This document shows positions 1 through 12,323 of a stretch of DNA of 64,000 nt, piece by piece (position 1 is the stretch's first letter; each line of letters starts with the position of its first letter). The DNA lies in NCBI GenBank assembly GCA_949825025.1, contig OX463778.1, positions 1,750,501-1,814,500 of the forward strand. Reading direction: 5' to 3'. Position numbers and translations under genes: made by a program. This DNA is from Siphlonurus alternatus. Its lineage: Eukaryota; Arthropoda; Insecta; Ephemeroptera; Siphlonuridae. The notes beneath the pieces are model-generated. The model was not told the origin of the DNA, made no database searches, and saw only the letters and a list, made by a program, of their open reading frames with translations.

Positions 1-199
1 CTGGGGGAGGAGGGAACTATCCCCGAATATTAAGTTTAGTTACTAGATGAAGCAAATGGAGGCAACTGCACTTTCAATACGTAGCTTTTAAGATAGTGAT
101 TATTCCCCCCCCCCCCCCTTCCTTCCTTCCTTTTCTTGGTGGCAACATACACAAAATAAAGGATAAATATGCAAAATATGAAAGAAGAACTAATGTTAC

Positions 200-862
200 C
201 TGGATATAGAAGGAGCTTGGCTTGCTGATGAAGCATGTCCCTTAACATGCACGCCTATTGACGCTTTCGTGAAAAATGTTTTATCCAGAGCTTCAGTTGA
301 AATTTTGTGAGGCTGAAAAATAAAAGTTAAAAACATTAAACATGAAAATTAATGAGACAACAAACGAAACTTACTCGAATTATTCTTAACTGAGGAGGAG
401 GCCTCGAGGACACTGCTTTGGAGCGTGGAGGGAAAGGGTGAAACTCTTCTTGATCGTGTCCAGGTGGAGCATGGCAGTACAGAAGCTTCCCCATCACAAA
501 GTCCTTGAGAATGCAGCGTGCTGAACGAGATGTATCTGGCAGACCTCGTTGAGTCATAAAGCCACGGTTGTCTAGAAGTAACAGACTTTTTAATTCAAGT
601 AGAAATGTTATTGCAGTCTAATGGCAGAATTTGTTTTCCAACATTGTTCACAGTGCTCTCTGGGGCTTCTAATTTCTAGTCTACATACCAGAAAATAAAT
701 GCCATTTCTAAGTGGAATAATTAAAATAAATAAATAAATGAATGAATGAATGAATGAATGAATGAATGAATGAATGAATGAATGAATGAATGAATGAATG
801 AATGAATGAATGAATGAATGAATGAATGAATGAATGAATGAATGAATAAATGAATAAATGAA

Positions 863-925
<63 letters not shown>

Positions 926-3900
926 ATACTAGTTGACTGAGGATAAGTAGATTTCAGGCTTACATCCATATGCACCAAGGAGTTCTTCAGGGGTGGGTAC
1001 CCTGTCTGGGTCCTCGCCCTCACGCGGCGCTGGCAACATGATGCCGTACTTATCCTCCAGGACGTGGCGAGGAATGAGGCTCGTAACCTGCGCTATTGGC
1101 GGTACCGAGTCTCTCAGCTGGTCGACCGGCAGGATGCCATTGACGACCATGTCGGCCTTGGTGGACACGAAGCTGGGCATTACCAGACCGGGGCAGTCAC
1201 ACAGCATCAGCGAAGGTTCCAGAAACAGCGTCTGAAATCAGAGTAAAATTTGTTACAGTAGTCTTGAATATTGAAATAAAAAATAAACATGATTAAGATA
1301 TACTTAGGGTATACTCTATAAATAACATATCTCTGCTCTGTTTACTGGCATTGTTACAGTCAACAATTACTTTAACGGTGGGACCAAAATTGCTAATCTG
1401 AATCTCTTTGCAACGTACAAGCTGTGTGTGTGTACATTTAATAAATTTACAGTATTTATTATCTGAAAATTGCAAGTACAGGGAAATGTAAGAAATAAAT
1501 AATGATTTTAAAAACTCGATTTTCTAAATTTAATTTAATTTTAATAAATACGCTGAAAATATAATGGGAGAGAAGAGGTAGCACCAAGTATATAAAAATA
1601 AAATAAGAAAAATGTAAATTCTCAAACCATAAGCTGATATATGCACAGACAAGTTTATTTTACTTATAAATATAATTTATTTTTATTTATTCCTGACAGT
1701 ACTGTAGTACATAGTAGAAAGTGTCGGTCTTTCTGTTCATGCCTAAGTTTTGCAATTTCTCAAACAAGTCAGTACTCTAATTATAAACCCCTGCAAAATT
1801 TTCACAACTTCCATTAAGAAGAGGAAGGGCAGAACTTTTAATTCCGGTGGAAATACCAAATTAACTTGTACTTCTGTAGAAGAATAAATGCAAAAGAAAG
1901 GTAATTCTGAATATAAAATAAAAAGGTCTCACTTGAAAATGCTTGGTTTTGCCCGGAGTGGTAGAGACGGAGACTTTCTTCTGCTGGATGAGTGCGTTGA
2001 TGGTGGAACTCTTGCCAACGTTCGGATAGCCTACTAGGCCGATACAAGTGCACTCTTTTTTAAAGCTGAAAGACTTAAAAAGATCTATGAGCTCTTGACG
2101 GGAGAGTAAATGTGACGAGTTTACAAATGGAGGGTCCACTTTGGCCTCTGTGTCCTCGTCTGTTCTTAGATTGTCATCCTCAGGTTTAGCACTGATTGGG
2201 TTGGAAACTGCCTGCTCAGGTTCGCTGCTACTTTGTTCATTGATTGGGTTGGAAGCTGCCTCCTCTGGTAGTAGTTTAGTGCTCGGAAGGTCTTGGGAGG
2301 AAGGTGTTGCCACTTCATTTTCTGCAACTTTGTTACCGGAATGTCCGCTTCCTTCTTGGTCAGAGTCTTCTTCAGAAGATTCCTCTGACTCAATTACCTC
2401 TTCTTTAGAGTCAGAGTTACTTGCTTCGTCCTACAATATGAATAATATGTTAAAATCTTGAAACTAAAATTACATACTGATACTATTAAGGCATTGAATA
2501 ATGAACATCAGCAGTTTTTAGGTGTATTGTCTTTACCAATCCCTACTTTTTTAAACCTTTCCTAAATAATAAAAATGAATACACAATAAAAAAAAAAAAA
2601 AAAAAAAATGAATTTGCCCTTTCTCTCTTAGCCAAAAAATAAATAAAGGAATGTTAATTTTAATTAATTGAGCATTACTTTGAGTGTACAGTAATTACTA
2701 CAGTACAGCCTGGTTAAAATAAATTTATATGAACTATACAACCCACTACAAAAAGAAGATAACAACACTTCTGGCGTACCTTTTCCTCCTCCAGCACTGC
2801 CGAGAAGAACGCTATTCTGATGTGCTGCTTGTTGAAATACTCGACCCACGCTGCTCGCTGCTCCTCAGTCAGGAAGTCTGCCTTGTTCAAGAGCAGCAGG
2901 TTCAGCTTGTGTGGGTCAACTTCCTTCACGTAATCCTCAAGATCCTCACATCGGAACAGCAGAGGGTTGCGAGCATCCAAAATCTGAACCAGGACATCAC
3001 TGCAAGCAAATATTGTCGTTACTTGATAAATTCATTGAATAACTCTAACAATGTAATTTATGATAAATGATAATAATAACTAATATATATAAAAATAATT
3101 TGAACCAAATAGTCTCTATTTTCTGATTCGCCAATCAGTCACATAAAGAGAAAAAAAAAAAGGCAAATATATATTTTAACAAAAGAAAAGAACAGAAAAA
3201 AAAACATAAAAACACAAATTATCAATCTTTGGTAATAAAATGCTATTCAGAAACCATAGAAAAAGATAGCCAAAATACACAGTTTAATGTGACTGGGCCA
3301 CAGAAAGCTTAGTAATTAAAAAAAAAGTTTAATTGCAAGCAATAAACAAATAATCAAATAAACAAAAGCAAATCTATGGAAGTTAACTGTACACTGCTGT
3401 GTATTGTAACTATTAACATTCAGTGAAACTTAAAAAAATCACCTTCTTTCCACCACTCTCCATAACTGTCGCCAGAACTCAAGGTTTTTCTCATACGGGG
3501 TAAGTAGAAAACCTTTCTCCTCCTGAAGCATGGCCAGACCATGGCGCCACTTGAGAAACGCACTGCGCTCCTGTTCTTGCAGTTGCTCCGCCGTGGTGCG
3601 CACATCCCAGTGGGGCCTTGGACATAAAAATCATTACTTAATTACTCATTTAAAAAATACAAAATGCAACAATTAATATGAACAGACAAAATACATAAAG
3701 ATACTTTATGAATCTACCAACTTAAAAACTAGACAGCTATTACTTGAATGAAAGAAATAAATCCTGAAATAAAGATGACATTTAATTTCACATACCTTCT
3801 TGGAATTCTCAACAGTGACTTGTTTTCTGCATGTTCTGCCTCTCTCTTTGCACGTTCAGCTTTGCTCAGCAAGCCACTTGTCGATGTCACAAAGGTAATG

Positions 3901-4862
3901 TTCAGTTTCTCAGCCTGGAAACATGTTTCAACGTTAAACTACGAGCACACTTGTTTATACCTTTTCTCTGTTTCTACATGGTATATCTGGTAACTGGTTT
4001 AAGTCTGCACGAGCTTTATGTTTAAAAAATAAATATTGACACATGGGAACAGAAAAATGAGAGATTGCTGGAAAAGTACAGAAATTCAATGTTTGTGTAT
4101 ATCGTTCAGACAAATGTAAATCAAAGTTGATTGTATGCTGTTTCTGGCAGGCATGCAATGTTTTTTTTTACCTGTATGATAAGGACTATTGTCTAGCTCA
4201 TTGATCGCTACCTAGTATAGGTATTACTGTATTTTTTTTATGCATGAAATAATATGAGAAATACTGTATGATACATGAAAAATGTTAATCTTAATATTTT
4301 TAATAAATCGCTGATTAGAAGTGAAAATATTGGCCTGTTTCTTTTGTTGATTGGTTTGTATTTTGGAGCAAGTGATACTTTTATGACAATTTTCGGTCAT
4401 GTAAGTCCCCTTTTTTTGTCATTTACTTCAATCCATACAGTAATCAAAAACCGAAATGAGTCAGAAAAATACATAACTTCCGGGTGTTTGTTTATATAGG
4501 TCTACATACACACCTGAAACTCAGTTCCTGCTAGCTCCGCTGTAGAAAGAAATTCTTGGAAAGAACTTTCTTCTGTGACTGATTGCAAATTCAGCCTTCC
4601 CCAATCATAGCCATCATTGATTTCTGCGGTGTGCAACTGAAATTCACAACAAAGTTTTACCATACATTTGTTACTCAGACAATAAATCTATGCAGTTTAT
4701 ATTATAATTGCATATACACAGTTTAGTATGCATTAATTATTTGCATGATTTATTCATACATACCAGAGAATCACCAGAAATTCTCCTGTTTGAAGGTCCT
4801 CCAAAACGATCCTTCACAAGAGATCTCCCTAAATTGCTCCCCGAATTTTTCTTTTTTCCCAT
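200..4862 (-). CDS. LSG1: Large-subunit GTPase 1 (LSG1), 3' end outside window
   Basis: LSG1 is a cytoplasmic, circularly permuted GTPase that releases the export adaptor NMD3 from pre-60S ribosomal subunits. Nine exons join in phase on the minus strand: 4862-4764, 4636-4514, 3914-3796, 3616-3443, 2999-2780, 2430-1933, 1231-964, 571-375 and 312-200, all GT-AG. They give about 603 residues from ATG 4862 (MGKKK start), against about 658 in human, so a terminal exon lies left of the window; the bases at 1-10 read as an acceptor on the minus strand. The permuted motif order is visible: G4 NKAD at residues 210-213, then G1 GYPNVGKSS from 379, then G3 DCPG at 423-426. The segment HTAEINDGYDWGRLNLQSVT near the N-terminus and the KTKHFQ and VDKTFF-like C-terminal blocks are family signatures. 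An acidic Ser/Glu-rich insert (residues about 246-330) separates G4 and G1. Family assignment is near certain; exact acceptor choice is inferred. Confidence 0.96.
721..928. repeat. (GAAT)n/(TAAA)n microsatellite in LSG1 intron
   Basis: About 208 bp of tandem tetranucleotide, mostly GAAT grading into TAAA. It lies in the LSG1 intron between the exons at 964-1231 and 375-571. Reading it as protein gives only LFIY/SFIH repeats, so it is not coding. Confidence 0.95.
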
Positions 4863-4973
4863 TTTTCTTTGGAGATTTAAATGACTTCAACACTAAATTA
4901 AGTACTAATTATTTCTCTAGTCGTCTTCTATGGTAAAATATACGTCCACAAGACTATAATTGAATGAATTTAA

Positions 4974-5255
4974 AGGTGAAAACAGCCGCTACGCTTAGCA
5001 CCGCCGATTTGGTGCTAAGAAAGTCAGTTGAAACACTCGCTCAAATGTTTCCGATCGTGTTTTTTTTAAACAGCTGATTGCCTTAGCACACGAATTCAAT
5101 GCAATTGTTGCAAATTTTTGAATTTCGCGGTTAAAATAATTGACGAGCGCAATTATTTGTGCGCTTAGCACCTTAGCACCGAGCTTAGCACCGAGTTTGG
5201 TCTCTCCAAACTTCCGACCAATCAGAACGCGTAGAGTGGGCGGCTGTTTTCACCT
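4974..5255. mobile_element. 282-bp MITE, AGGTGAAAACAGCCGC terminal inverted repeats
   Basis: Perfect inverted ends read AGGTGAAAACAGCCGC and GCGGCTGTTTTCACCT, flanked by TTAA on both sides (4970-4973 and 5256-5259). A second copy of the same length sits at 14365-14646. There is no open frame, so this is a non-autonomous DNA transposon. It lies 112 bp upstream of the LSG1 start codon, between that gene and the left arm of the large inverted repeat, so it may influence the LSG1 promoter (inference). The interior carries repeated CTTAGCACC motifs in both orientations. Confidence 0.85.
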
Positions 5256-5587
5256 TTAACAGACACACGTGAATTTTATTGACATGCGCCTTTTGTAATC
5301 AGCTGTACGACGTAGAAGTTATATAATTATGTATAACTTGTATAAAACGTTCAACAGAGTTGTGGGGGCCTGGGTGCGAGGCTAGCGCATTGCACTAGTA
5401 ATTCATTAATACCTAATTAATGAGTTATTGTTCGGCGTTCTAGTGCATTGAATGATGTTGTTCAATGCATAATGCATCGATTTTACACTATTATAACACT
5501 TAGAAGTTTAAATTGACGTAGAAAACTGAAGTATAAAAAATGTCATCAATACAAGTATTTTCGTTAATTAAAGTCAAATTTTTACCT

Positions 5588-7080
5588 CGAAGGACACCAG
5601 ATTGGTAAATATTACAAAACGGAACTGATAGAAGGGCAAATAAAATATACTATGCCGAAATTTCATAACGTCCGGACTCGAAATTAAGGGGTGGCAATTT
5701 TTTAAAAATGACGCTTCAGGTGTCACGCAAATTTAATTATTCAATAAAAAAGCATCAAAAACCAATACAATGACGTCCAAAACTTTACCATATCATAAAA
5801 AACGATGTTATTAGTAATTAGAATCAGTTTACTTTCTCTAATTCATATAATTTTAATTTATATAAAGAAAAACAATTTTAGTACATGCTCCGCAATTCTG
5901 GGATAATTACCTAATTTTGGCAATGAAGGACACCGAGTTGCAAATTAATTTTTTGGTAATAAATGCAAGTAATACTCAGGATGCGGTCACCCAATTATGT
6001 TAACGTTCAGATAATTAGGGAATTAATTAAAATTCTAATAGCGTCATAACAGGCCAAGCGCACTGCATAGCGCGTTTGGTATATTAACGATAAAAAGTCA
6101 AGAAGGACAAGGACTGCGTGTCTCAAAATCAATTTGATAATTATTTAGGTATAATAAAATAATTATTTATTGTGTTTGACCCCAAATTTAATTTTTTTAG
6201 CCCAAAAAGTAATTTTTTTAAATTTTTTGCCCAATTAAGGAAAAATTTTCATACGAAGGACACGGGTTCTGCGGTTGATTTTCACAATATATTATGCATC
6301 TGATATGTATGTAAATTGTGCCCAAGTTTTATTACGTTCTGACAAATAGGAAACCAGCGGCTACCGAAACCGTGTTGCATTGACGTCACTTGTGCTGCAC
6401 GGATAATTTTGGTCAATATTTTTTTTCAGACAGTTAGGACAAAGTATTCTCGTAGAAAAAAATTCCACCCATGCTCCATAAACCCGATGTTAGGATTTAT
6501 TATATTTTTTCAAGTAAATTTAACGTTACACATATAATTTGGGCTAAAATGTAACTGATGTTATATTCTGCGTGTCTATAGGTTTTGCTACATATGGACA
6601 AATATAGGCTAGAAGGACAACGAGTCTGCAATTTAAATTATTTTCTTTGTATAGACATTTTATCGGCCCTAATTGTTTGTCTCAGTTGCACGCGTTCAAA
6701 GTAATAGGAACCACGTACTTAATTAATTACATCACGCGGCTACAAAGGGTTGCGCAATCTAAAAGCCGTGGCATTACGTGAAGGACACGGAGATCCGCTT
6801 CAAAATTTTACGTGACATTAACTATGAGTTTATACATAATTTTTTGTCATTTTTGCCAAGGGTTGGGACAAATTCAACTAGGAAATTTGGGCTAAAACAC
6901 ACAAAAAAATTTTTTTTTGTAAAATGTCAGTAGAAAGACAATAAGTAGGACATTGTAATTTATTTTTTACATTTCCTTCATTATCAGGTTAAACCCCCTC
7001 CACCGTTTTAAACGTACAGACAAACCCAAGTCAATTACCGATTTAATTAGTAAATTAATCCCAATTTTACAAAAATGGTT
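5588..7080. repeat. Degenerate ~335-bp dimeric satellite (left arm)
   Basis: The word GAAGGACAC or a close variant recurs at about 5588, 5928, 6098, 6254, 6433, 6611, 6780 and 6930, spaced 150-180 bp or twice that. A second landmark, ACGTTCnGACAAATAGG-like, recurs only every second unit at about 5669, 6003, 6333, 6687 and 7012. This suggests a dimer of two monomers of about 165 bp each. The same array occurs inverted at about 19603-21095. No open frame spans it. Identity between units is low, so the call rests on phased landmarks. Confidence 0.5.
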
Positions 7081-8205
7081 TATTATGTATCTGATAGATG
7101 GCGCTCCAGTCGCGAAAAATTATTTTCACCGCTTTATTTAAAGTACCTATTTTTCAAAAAACTCACATTTATGCATTAAATGCAATGATTCAGCTCTTCT
7201 AATTAGTAACAAGATAACGTACTAAGTTATTAAGTTCACTTTGAAAACTTGATCTCATTTGTAAAGTGACACATTTAAGAAAAATCGTAGAAATTAACTC
7301 TCTGAAGTACAATGCATAATTAAGCCTATACATGGTAAAATACTTGGCCTTACTTCTTTAATTTTCTAAGCCTGCTATTTCATTTTTGTTATCTAATATG
7401 TGAAGAATAGTTAAAAAAGTACAAAATGAAATACACTTCAAAACTCTGGTCTAGGAATTACTAAAAGGAGATCATTGCGCGTTTCTGTCTTGAAGAACTT
7501 TCTGCAAGATACAGTCCAGGTTGAAATGATTCGTTTCAAAATTTTGAAACTAATTTATTACTAAAGCAATGACCAAGAATGTTACATCAAACGATTTCTT
7601 ATTAAATTCTGTGTGTAATATTTGAGAAGCATATTTGTTGACACTTCGTCTGTAAAAAGATATTACCGAAAATGTTCATCTCGCGATCGAAAGGGTTAAC
7701 AGAATTAATAGTCGCCATTTTTCCTGACACAGCTGGTTGTTGGACGCGAATGAGCCTATAGCCTGTTTTTTTTTGAAAATGTAGGTGTTTATCTGCACTT
7801 CTACGGACAGGAATGTTACAATATCATAAAATATGGAACTTGTAACGTTTGAGTAAATAATCTTTATAAGAATTGTAATGTTTTTCGTCTAAAAGTGAGC
7901 TAGCGAAGTTCATATGGTATGCTACTGTAAGTACTGTACCGCTGTGTGACACAAGGTAAAGTTTACTTAATTATTATTTATTTATTTTTATTTATTTTGT
8001 TATAATTAATCAAATAAAAATACAAGGTCAAACTACTCAAACATCATCCTCCCTCCTTCATTGATTTTTCTTGTACTGTGTGCATATATTTATACCTTTG
8101 TATTAAATGTGACTGCTTTATAATTTGAACATCCTATTAGCTCTAATAACCCAATAACTATGCATACGTACTGTATGCATAGCATACCGGTATATATGCA
8201 TATAT

Positions 8206-8250
8206 ATATATATATATATAATATATATATATATACATACATACATACAT
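8206..8250. repeat. TA/TACA microsatellite
   Basis: Alternating TA followed by short TACA repeats. The mirror copy in the other arm lies at about 18437-18482. Confidence 0.85.
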
Positions 8251-8573
8251 AAAATATAATGAATATATTTTATATGGATACTGTATATGCATACTACCTT
8301 CAATGCATCAAAATTAAGTGGGATTGTTTTAGAAAACTAAGATTGCAGAGATATTTATAAAATTAGTGTATTTCTCTAGCTATATTTCTCATACATTAAA
8401 AAATATATATTTTATACAATTTACTCCATGGTTTTTGTTACTGCGTGTATATTGTTTGTTTACTTTCTGTTTATTATTTGTTTCTTATGTTCAACAATTT
8501 GACACTGTGTAAAAGTTTACATTTAAATAAGGAAGCTACGTTACTGATGTCACCCGGCCTGATTGTGCCGCAG

Positions 8574-9575
8574 GTAGAGAAGATGAAGTGCCAGCTTCCC
8601 CCCTCCACTAAGTTTGGCAAGCCAGGTCGCGATGAGCGCACCAGCCTTGACTCGGACGACTCTAGGATCTGCGGCTCTGAGACGAGCACCGACACCAGAG
8701 AGGCGGGGACAGACAGTTTCAAAGGCAGTGCCAAGACCCTCGCTGTAGTGGATCCCAAGGTGAGAGGACCACTTTAGGAGGGAAAGAGGGGGGTATTTTG
8801 AAGTAAAATAAGAAACTTCATTGATATGATGCACCCATAAATTAAAAACATTAAAAGAACAATTACATCAAAACATTGTTGTTTTACAATCAGTGCTAAT
8901 ATAATATATATCTTTAGTGTCGCAGGCTACAACCAGCTGGAGGCGCTGCAGCAGGCGTCGCCACAGCAGCTGGCTGAGCTGACTGGCCAATGGTGTGTTT
9001 GTGCCTCAGTACCATGACCCGGACGCAGAGTACCATTCTCTGGATCACCCTGGGGCCAACGGACACTCCACACACCCCTCCCCCTACCACCACCTTGAGA
9101 GCTCACCAGAGTTCTACTCCAGCGAACCAGGAGCCCTGCTGGAGCACACTTATCAACCACATTATCCCAAGAGCTACAGCAGCAGAGGTGAGTTTCAGTC
9201 ACTGTAGTTGCACATTTTGAAATTGAAATTAAAAAAGTGTTAGGTAATATCCTTAGTAATATTTTATTATTACTTGCTCCATCCTAATTTGCAAGTTCCG
9301 AAATATCTTGTTGAAACTTAATATTTACTACTGTATAGCCTGTGTATTAACCTAAAATAGTGTTGATAAAATTATTAGCCCTTTATGTTTGTTGCAAATG
9401 ATATTCTAATTAAGTTTCAGTGTTTTTAATTTCTATACATTGTTTCAGGTCGCTATAGTCCCCCACATGATGCCTATAGTGACCCTTATGGTAGGCCCAC
9501 ACTGCGACACTTCCCGCTTCCAGACAGTGCCTAGCAGCGTGCACTCTGGGGGTGGTGGGGGCGATCACTGGGCAT
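8574..9575 (+). pseudogene. Truncated copy of ETS1/Pointed-like gene (left arm)
   Basis: Three exon-like blocks with canonical splice sites (8574-8759, 8918-9187, 9449-9575) duplicate the first three exons of the gene at 15935-18111. The copy stops in mid-exon at 9575, where sequence switches to an AT-rich stretch and a truncated foldback element, so no ETS DNA-binding domain is encoded here. It also carries the apparent frameshifts in its second and third exons that are present in the right-hand copy. Identification as ETS rests entirely on its near-identity to the right copy. Confidence 0.85.
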
Positions 9576-9594
9576 ATATATTTTTTATATATAA

Positions 9595-9902
9595 AAAAAT
9601 TTAAAATGTTCTCCTCTACATCCCCTATCAGTATAGGTGAAATATCAGGTATACAAAAACGAGTTAGTTTTCGAGTAATTAATTTTTTAAGTTCTCTAAT
9701 TTAACATGGAGAAATGGAACTTCCATGTTGAATTAGCCAACTTTAAAAAAAATTAACTCGAAAACTAGCTCGTTTTTATATACCTGATATTTTACCTACT
9801 GATAGGGGATGTAGAGGAGAACATTTTAAATTTTTTTCATAATTTTTATGAATGTGATTTTTTTAGCATTGGGCCAGCTGATCCGTGTTATCTCTATCTT
9901 AA
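9595..9902. mobile_element. Truncated foldback MITE at the left-arm breakpoint
   Basis: The arms contain AAATGTTCTCCTCTACATCC and its reverse complement, matching complete copies at 13080-13439 and 40101-40476. The right terminus (CCAGCTGATCCG, then TTATCTCTATC) is intact, but about 45 bp of the left terminus is missing. It is replaced by an AT-rich filler (9576-9594) that directly abuts the inverted-repeat arm. Confidence 0.8.
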
Positions 9903-10686
9903 TTTCCTGTGACAAACATTCTCTGAGCTTACTCAGCCCCACAGTGAATGGTGCTAGCGGACGCTTCTTGGGGACACATTATATAGAGGATATATAGAAC
10001 TGATTTCTGTTTATGTTTACGTGAGGCGGGAGAGGGGTTTCCCTATAATAATACATTGCGAAGGAGGCGAGGAGGGAGGGAAAAGAGAAAGTTTTGGCAG
10101 GCCAAATTATACAGTGAGCATAGGCAAAATGACGAAAAAAAATTATAAAAAATACTTTTAACGTTTTTTTGGCGGTGAGATTTTTTTTTATGAGTTCTAT
10201 CGTGTACTGTTAAAGTATTATTGAAGTACTTAAACTTGATTTATTTTATTAAGTTAAGTAAAAAATTATTGCACACTTTGTTTATATATGCTAGTCCGTG
10301 CATTCTGGCCCTCCTCGTGTGACGTCAGCGCAATCCCCTCTATAGAGGGTGCAAATGTACCTGACCACCAAGATTTATTATTTTTTTGCCAAGCTGTCTG
10401 AAAGAGATAGAAAATAATAAATCGTTCAGATTAAAATTAAAAATTGTACTAATATCCAAGAAGTTTTATTCAGTTAAAGAGTTTGCATAGAAAGTAATAT
10501 ATAATGTCCGAAAAAGTCCTATCTGCGTGAAAATGTTGTTTAATTTTTAAAGATCAAAAACATAATATAAAATTTTGTTAATTTTCATTTTATTGCTACA
10601 TATTAAATTTGAATTTCTAATCTGCATTCCATTTTTAATGTTGAATATCTTTTATATACGCGGTAACTAGGTAACTATGTAAAATT

Positions 10687-10737
<51 letters not shown>

Positions 10738-11046
10738 TACTAACTTTTAATAAATATACTGACATGAACTTGATGTATGCTTTTTAATGCAATCAACAAA
10801 AGTTTAAAAATATTAAATAATATAAATATTTTTTATAAATAAATTAATTAATTATAAATTAATTAATAATTAATTAATAAATAAATTATTTATTAAATAA
10901 ATAATAATTAATTATTTAAATGCCTATAATGATTATATGTGTTTAAATATGTTCAAACAGAGTGGATAATAAAAAGTTAAAAAATCCATCAATAGCTATA
11001 TATTATAAATGTTAAGCGTAATCTGTTACAGCTTTGTACTATACTG
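9903..11046. other. Spacer sequence without recognisable gene
   Basis: No supported gene is seen. Contents are a moderately GC-rich block (about 9930-10100), a T-homopolymer of about 47 bases at 10690-10736, and very AT-rich DNA made of TAAT runs (10800-10920). Confidence 0.6.
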
Positions 11047-11547
11047 ATGAATGTGTATTTTTTATATAGAAAATCATCCTTTGGAGAGCTGAAGGAGCAT
11101 CAGCACGGACCAATGGAGGACGATGCAGAGGATCATGTTGGTGCCGCTTCCGCTCATGCTGACCTTAAAGAAGGGGAAGTCAAGGAGGAGGAAGAAGGGA
11201 AGAGGGAGGATCGGGAGGCCAGGGAGGAGGTGGGGGAGGCCAGGGAGGAGATGGGGGAAGCCGGGGAGGAGGTGGGGGAAGACGGGGAGGAGATGGGGGA
11301 AGCCGGGGAGGAGGTGGGGGAAGAGGTGATGGAGGATTGGGAGGCCAGGGAGCTAAAGAGAATGCAGATAAGAAACATCAAGGCTAAAGATCTACCAGAT
11401 TATTTGACTAGGGAACAGTATAAAGACACCATGATGTACTTAGGGTGGTGGCAATCAGATTCTCCAGAACTTCAGGAGAAATTAAACCTTGAAATGGAGA
11501 AAATTTTGGACGAAATGTATGGTCCAAAAGAGGAAAATTTTGATTAA
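11047..11547 (+). CDS. Hypothetical Glu-rich protein or terminal exon, 166 aa
   Basis: An open frame from ATG 11047 to TAA 11547. Residues about 43-98 are low-complexity acidic repeats built from GEE[VM]GEA units. They are followed by a non-repetitive C-terminus containing KAKDLPDYLTREQYKDTMMY and an LGWW motif, whose composition looks coding. An acceptor-like TTTTTTATATAG ends at 11069, so the frame may be a last exon. I do not recognise the family. The GGGGAGGAGGTG DNA repeats inflate the open frame, so coding status is moderate at best. It lies in the spacer of the large inverted repeat, immediately before a SINE. Confidence 0.4.
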   Translation: MNVYFLYRKSSFGELKEHQHGPMEDDAEDHVGAASAHADLKEGEVKEEEEGKREDREAREEVGEAREEMGEAGEEVGEDGEEMGEAGEEVGEEVMEDWEARELKRMQIRNIKAKDLPDYLTREQYKDTMMYLGWWQSDSPELQEKLNLEMEKILDEMYGPKEENFD

Positions 11548-11596
11548 CTTAAGAACTTTGCTTAATTTTTGACTTAATAATAACTTAATAACTTTG

Positions 11597-11912
11597 CTCT
11601 TTGGTGTAGTGGTTAGTACACTTGGCTCTCGTCCGAGAGGTCCCCGGTTCAAATCCCGAATACGGCAGACTTTTCGCGACTTGGAATGGGTGTGACTGGC
11701 TTCTAGATGAAAGAGTTGGTAGGAGGAAGGCAGCTTACGGTTGTCTAAACTCCGCTGGGGTGATTAAGACCGCGGAATGTTGTGCAAACAACATACGTGC
11801 CCCGCTAAGAAACGGTACTTAACTGTCTGGCGTGCAGACTGGGTATTAGGAGCCCCAGAGAGCACTGTGAACAATGTTGAAAAGCAAGTTCCGCCATTGG
11901 TAACCAACCAAC
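11597..11912 (+). mobile_element. tRNA-Glu-derived SINE
   Basis: The head resembles tRNA-Glu: an A box in TGGTGTAGTGGTTAGTACAC, an anticodon arm CTTGG-CTCTCGT-CCGAG with anticodon CTC, and a B box GGTTCAAATCC. The acceptor stem does not pair and an unrelated body of about 240 bp follows, so this is a SINE and not a functional tRNA. ACTTAATAAT-like sequence on both sides may be the target duplication. No poly-A tail is evident. Confidence 0.8.
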
Positions 11913-12264
11913 TTAATAATGAGTGCGATAACAGAAAATTTCTTAACGCACATCATTATTGTTTGATTTAAACTTCTATTGCATACAAAATAACTGTAAA
12001 CTGCAATGCACACCACAATAATTTATGTGAAATAAATAATTATATATTGCAAACTGTATTCTGTTTGAAACCACACTTTATAATGTATAAATATACACAT
12101 CACCAAAATTCACATTCACAGTTCACAACATTGATTTTTTCATAGCAATTTGTTTTCTCTTTTTTTAAAAAGTGAAAGTATTATAAACATTTTTCTGCTG
12201 TGTATATGCATATAATATAAAGTACAGGTAATTTTATTCCCTTAAAACATATATAACCAAAAAG

Positions 12265-12323
<59 letters not shown>

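Larger units (their letters stand above)
5315..9575. repeat. Left arm of 4.26-kb near-identical inverted repeat
   Basis: This segment is the reverse complement of 17110-21368. I aligned several anchors: 8574 with 18111, 8759 with 17926, 9187 with 17498 and 9449 with 17236, all with coordinate sum 26685. Positions below about 7758 have sum 26683, because the left arm has one extra TA near 7758. One substitution is seen (CCCTT against CCCCT near 9483-9485). The arm holds an old satellite, a TA-rich microsatellite and the first resolved ETS exons, and ends abruptly inside an ETS exon at 9575. Outside the outer end the two flanks keep only weak similarity (GTCGTA followed by AGCTG). Confidence 0.95.

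Noticed and set aside
8118..8303. 61-aa frame with IYIYIIYIYIYM-type sequence, mirrored at 18382-18567
   Set aside because: Translation of a TA/TACA microsatellite.
8445..8834. Several overlapping open frames of 94-110 aa on both strands, mirrored at 17851-18240
   Set aside because: They are shadows or intron read-through of the ETS exon 8574-8759 and its inverted copy.
11597..11670. Functional tRNA-Glu gene
   Set aside because: The anticodon arm and B box are present but the acceptor stem does not pair and a SINE body follows.
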